Notes under the pieces: model-generated | Told to the model about the DNA's origin: nothing | Database searches by the model: none | What the model saw: the letters and a program-made list of their open reading frames with translations, nothing else | Position numbers and translations under genes: made by a program | Source: Chryseobacterium sp. FH2 | GTDB taxonomy: Bacteria; Bacteroidota; Bacteroidia; Flavobacteriales; Weeksellaceae | Direction of reading: 5' to 3' | Assembly: GCF_001045455.1 (NCBI RefSeq) | Contig: NZ_LFNE01000007.1 | Location: 186,001 to 250,000 of the forward strand | DNA length: 64,000 nucleotides | Shown: piece by piece, positions 61,324 through 64,000 of the stretch | Layout: every line of letters begins with the position of its first letter | Position numbering within the stretch: the first letter of the stretch is position 1

Positions 61324-64000
61324 ATGAAAAAAAATATATTTATCATATCTTTTCTTATGGTGGCTTTATTTCATGCACAAAGCCTGACCAATACAGAAAA
61401 TTATATATACAGCAGGACCTATTTAGAATCTGTAACATCAGAGCAGCCGAATGCTGCACAGATTCAAGGAGTTCAATATCTTGACGGATTGGGAAAAACA
61501 ACGCAGACAATTGCCATTAAAGCATCTCCCAATGGTAAAGACATCGTAGTTCCTTCCCTGTATGACCAATCAGGAAGAAAAACAAAAGACTTTTTACCTC
61601 AGCCGATAGATACACAGAACGGAGCCTATATTCCGGGTATCGGAGAAAGTTCAGTAAATTCCTATTATGGAGTTTCCAATGCCTATTCGGAGATTTTATA
61701 TGAAAAATCACCATTGGCAAGAGTGGTAAAATCGGCTGCTCCGGGAACGGAATGGCAAATGACCGGTGCTCACACCCAAAAAATGGAATACCTGTCCAAT
61801 GATGCAGGGGAAGTTAAAAAATACAAACCTACAATAAGCTGGAATACTTCTACACAGATTAATGATGTGTCTGTTTCTGTTTCATCCGACGATTCTTATA
61901 CAACGAATGGCTACTACAACGCCAATACCCTGTATAAAATGGTCACTAAGGATGAAAACGACAACGAAACCCAAACATTTATTAATTCTAAAAAACAGAC
62001 ATTACTGGTAAGAAAAATCAATAAAAAATCAAACGGAGCTATAGAAAATCTGGATACCTATTATGTATATGATGAATTTGGAAACCTCACTCATGTCATT
62101 CCGCCTAAAGCTTCTGTTTCTGCTCTGACCACAGAAATAATAAACAATTTATGCTATCAGTATAAATATGATAAATACAACAGAATCGCAGAAAAGAAAA
62201 TTCCCGGAAAAGGTTGGGAATATATAGTCTATGATAAACAAGGGCGTGCGGTACTTTCACAGGACGCTAATCTGAGAACGACGGCCAACAACTTTGCAAA
62301 AAGAGGCTGGATGTTCAATAAATATGACAAATTCGGAAGAGTTGTTTATACAGGATTCTTTGCCAATACCGCAGAAAGACAAACAATGCAGACCGCACTT
62401 AATAATATGTCTGCCAATGCCGACAATAACGAAACTCCGAGTACAACCCCATTTACTCTGAACGGAATTGACGTCTACTATACAAAAACAGCTTTCCCGA
62501 CAGGAAGCATGACTATTTTGAGTGTTAATTATTATGATGAATATCCCACAGGCTCTCCCTCTCAGCCAACACAAATACGAAGTCAGAAAACATTAACGGC
62601 TGTTCCTGCAACGATTGTTTCTAACGGACTGACTTCTGTGAGAAGTACCAAGACACTTCCCACAGCAAGCTATATCAAGAATATTGAAAATGACAGCTGG
62701 TCATCTGCATTTATCTGGTATGATACTTTAGGAAGGATAATTGGAACCGACAGCAGAAATCATTTGGGAGGATATACCAAAACGGAAACTGAGCTTGACT
62801 TTTCAGGTGTGCCACAAAAAACCTTTACCTATCATGCCAGAAAAGCCGATGAGCCGGGAATCACCATCAAAGAACGTTTTATATATGATTCACAAAAAAG
62901 GTTAAAACAGCATTACCATCAGGTAGACAGCAGACCCGAGGAATTATTGACAGAAAATACCTATGACGAGCTTTCTCAGCTCATTAATAAAAAAGTAGGA
63001 AACAATCTTCAGAGCATTGATTATACCTATAACATCAGAGGCTGGCTAACGGATATCAATAAAAACCAGATGAATTTGCAAGATTTGGGAGGAAAATTAT
63101 TCTCCTATAAAATCAAATACTTCCAAAAAGAAGGTATCGATAATCCCGATCCGGCACTGTTCCCCGGAAAAAACGTAACGCCGAGATATGACGGCAGCAT
63201 TACAGAGACAGACTGGAGAGCGGTGGAAACACTGGGGGTAAACCCTTCCCTGACTCCCAAAAGATACGGATATTCATATGACGGGACCAACCGCCTTTTG
63301 GCTGGATATTATCAAAACCCGAATAACCCTTACAGCAAGGAGAATACGGAATCGATGGAATATGACCTGAACGGAAATATCAGCAACCTCTACAGGACTT
63401 CTGTTATGGAAGGTGGAACCAACACCGCTACGGTAATCGATAACCTGAATTATACCTATGCAGGAAACCGGGTGACAGGCATTACCGATATTTCCCAAAA
63501 CTTTGCAGGCTACGAAGGAGGCGGTGGCACAATAGGATATGATGCCAACGGAAACATGATAAGCATGCCCGATAAAGGTATCAGTACAATCAAATATAAT
63601 TATCTGAATCTTCCCAGTGATTTGGAGCTGAGCAGAAACGGTAACGAATATGTTTCTGTTAAAAATCAATACAGTGCAGACGGAGCAAAGCTGAGAAAAG
63701 AAAGTAGCGTTACTACAACAGGGTTTAACGGAAGCACAACTATGGTAAATGTGACAGACTATCTCGATGGTTTCCAGTATCTGCATTCAGGCAATCTGCT
63801 CCCTCCAGGCGGAGGGTTTGAAATGCTTTCAACACGGGCCATGCAGCCACAGGCTTTCTCCCCTGATGAAGCAAGAATGGTGGCTGACGCCAAAACCCCC
63901 GACCTGCAATTCTTCCCTACCGCAGAAGGTTTTTATGATTATACAAAAGATCAGTATATTTACCAATACGTAGACCAGTTGGGAAATGTAAGGATTTCTT
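61324..64000 (+). CDS. DUF6443/RHS-repeat protein, second of pair, 3' truncated by window
   Basis: An open frame from the ATG at 61324 runs 892 codons to the window end with no stop. The N terminus is a signal peptide ('MKKNIFIISFLMVALFHAQS'), then 'NYIYSRTYLESVTSEQPNAAQIQGVQYLDGLGKTTQTIAI', the pattern of DUF6443 at the start of Bacteroidota RHS proteins. YD-type repeats follow ('YVYDEFGNLTHVIPPKA', 'YKYDKYNRIAEKKIPG', 'YDANGNMISMPDKG', 'YQYVDQLGNVRIS'), and the last is the RHS-core approach where a variable C-terminal tip domain is expected beyond the window. It probably functions with the two upstream secreted proteins. Confidence 0.85.
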   Translation, partial: MKKNIFIISFLMVALFHAQSLTNTENYIYSRTYLESVTSEQPNAAQIQGVQYLDGLGKTTQTIAIKASPNGKDIVVPSLYDQSGRKTKDFLPQPIDTQNGAYIPGIGESSVNSYYGVSNAYSEILYEKSPLARVVKSAAPGTEWQMTGAHTQKMEYLSNDAGEVKKYKPTISWNTSTQINDVSVSVSSDDSYTTNGYYNANTLYKMVTKDENDNETQTFINSKKQTLLVRKINKKSNGAIENLDTYYVYDEFGNLTHVIPPKASVSALTTEIINNLCYQYKYDKYNRIAEKKIPGKGWEYIVYDKQGRAVLSQDANLRTTANNFAKRGWMFNKYDKFGRVVYTGFFANTAERQTMQTALNNMSANADNNETPSTTPFTLNGIDVYYTKTAFPTGSMTILSVNYYDEYPTGSPSQPTQIRSQKTLTAVPATIVSNGLTSVRSTKTLPTASYIKNIENDSWSSAFIWYDTLGRIIGTDSRNHLGGYTKTETELDFSGVPQKTFTYHARKADEPGITIKERFIYDSQKRLKQHYHQVDSRPEELLTENTYDELSQLINKKVGNNLQSIDYTYNIRGWLTDINKNQMNLQDLGGKLFSYKIKYFQKEGIDNPDPALFPGKNVTPRYDGSITETDWRAVETLGVNPSLTPKRYGYSYDGTNRLLAGYYQNPNNPYSKENTESMEYDLNGNISNLYRTSVMEGGTNTATVIDNLNYTYAGNRVTGITDISQNFAGYEGGGGTIGYDANGNMISMPDKGISTIKYNYLNLPSDLELSRNGNEYVSVKNQYSADGAKLRKESSVTTTGFNGSTTMVNVTDYLDGFQYLHSGNLLPPGGGFEMLSTRAMQPQAFSPDEARMVADAKTPDLQFFPTAEGFYDYTKDQYIYQYVDQLGNVRIS

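Overview
The window looks like chromosome of a low-GC Bacteroidota, most likely the Chryseobacterium/Flavobacteriales group. The reasons are TAnnTTTG-type -7 promoter boxes, lipoprotein and T9SS sorting signals, GLPGLI-type proteins, a malate:quinone oxidoreductase, RHS/DUF6443-like genes and class I lanthipeptide precursors with a Bacteroidota-style leader. This is inferred from motifs only.

The left 12 kb is accessory. Four 22-bp iteron-like repeats and a 20-bp palindrome precede a gene encoding two tandem winged-helix domains (527-1147), which resembles a plasmid or ICE replication module. A lipoprotein follows. Next is a tightly overlapping four-gene operon (2541-8610): a double GHKL ATPase/histidine-kinase-like protein, a receiver-domain protein, an unrecognised His-rich protein and an N6-adenine DNA methyltransferase. 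I regard it as a candidate undescribed defence or signalling system. A restriction-endonuclease/STAND NTPase gene (9320-11689) then sits alone between two 170-bp direct repeats that carry terminators.

From 13.8 to 22 kb a leftward lanthipeptide operon encodes a carboxypeptidase-regulatory-like protein, a GLPGLI protein, seven paralogous precursors, LanC and a split LanB. From 24.5 to 32.1 kb a six-gene overlapping operon encodes a MoxR-vWA-beta-propeller ternary system.

From 32.1 to 36.1 kb lies the most unusual locus. Two ~41-codon ORFs are each followed by a terminator. Then come 18 tRNA or tRNA-like genes in about 2.2 kb, several structurally abnormal, interspersed with four copies of a hairpin whose stem covaries. 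A YkuK-type RNase H-like gene and a DEDD exonuclease gene follow directly.

The rest is mainly housekeeping: a VOC protein, a paired HTH module, a SulP transporter, an EF-G paralogue broken by a 10-bp tandem duplication, TerC, a catalase-like protein, an FKBP isomerase, an Rrf2 regulator with its NAD(P)-binding partner (sharing a near-identical 25-bp dyad), an MBL-fold protein, an M23 peptidase, gpsA, mqo, a T9SS cargo protein and two RHS-type genes, the second running off the window end. Between 48.59 and 52.59 kb a 24-bp inverted repeat bounds a small island holding an integrase fragment, twin lipoprotein-like paralogues and a JAMM-motif lipoprotein gene interrupted by an in-frame TGA.
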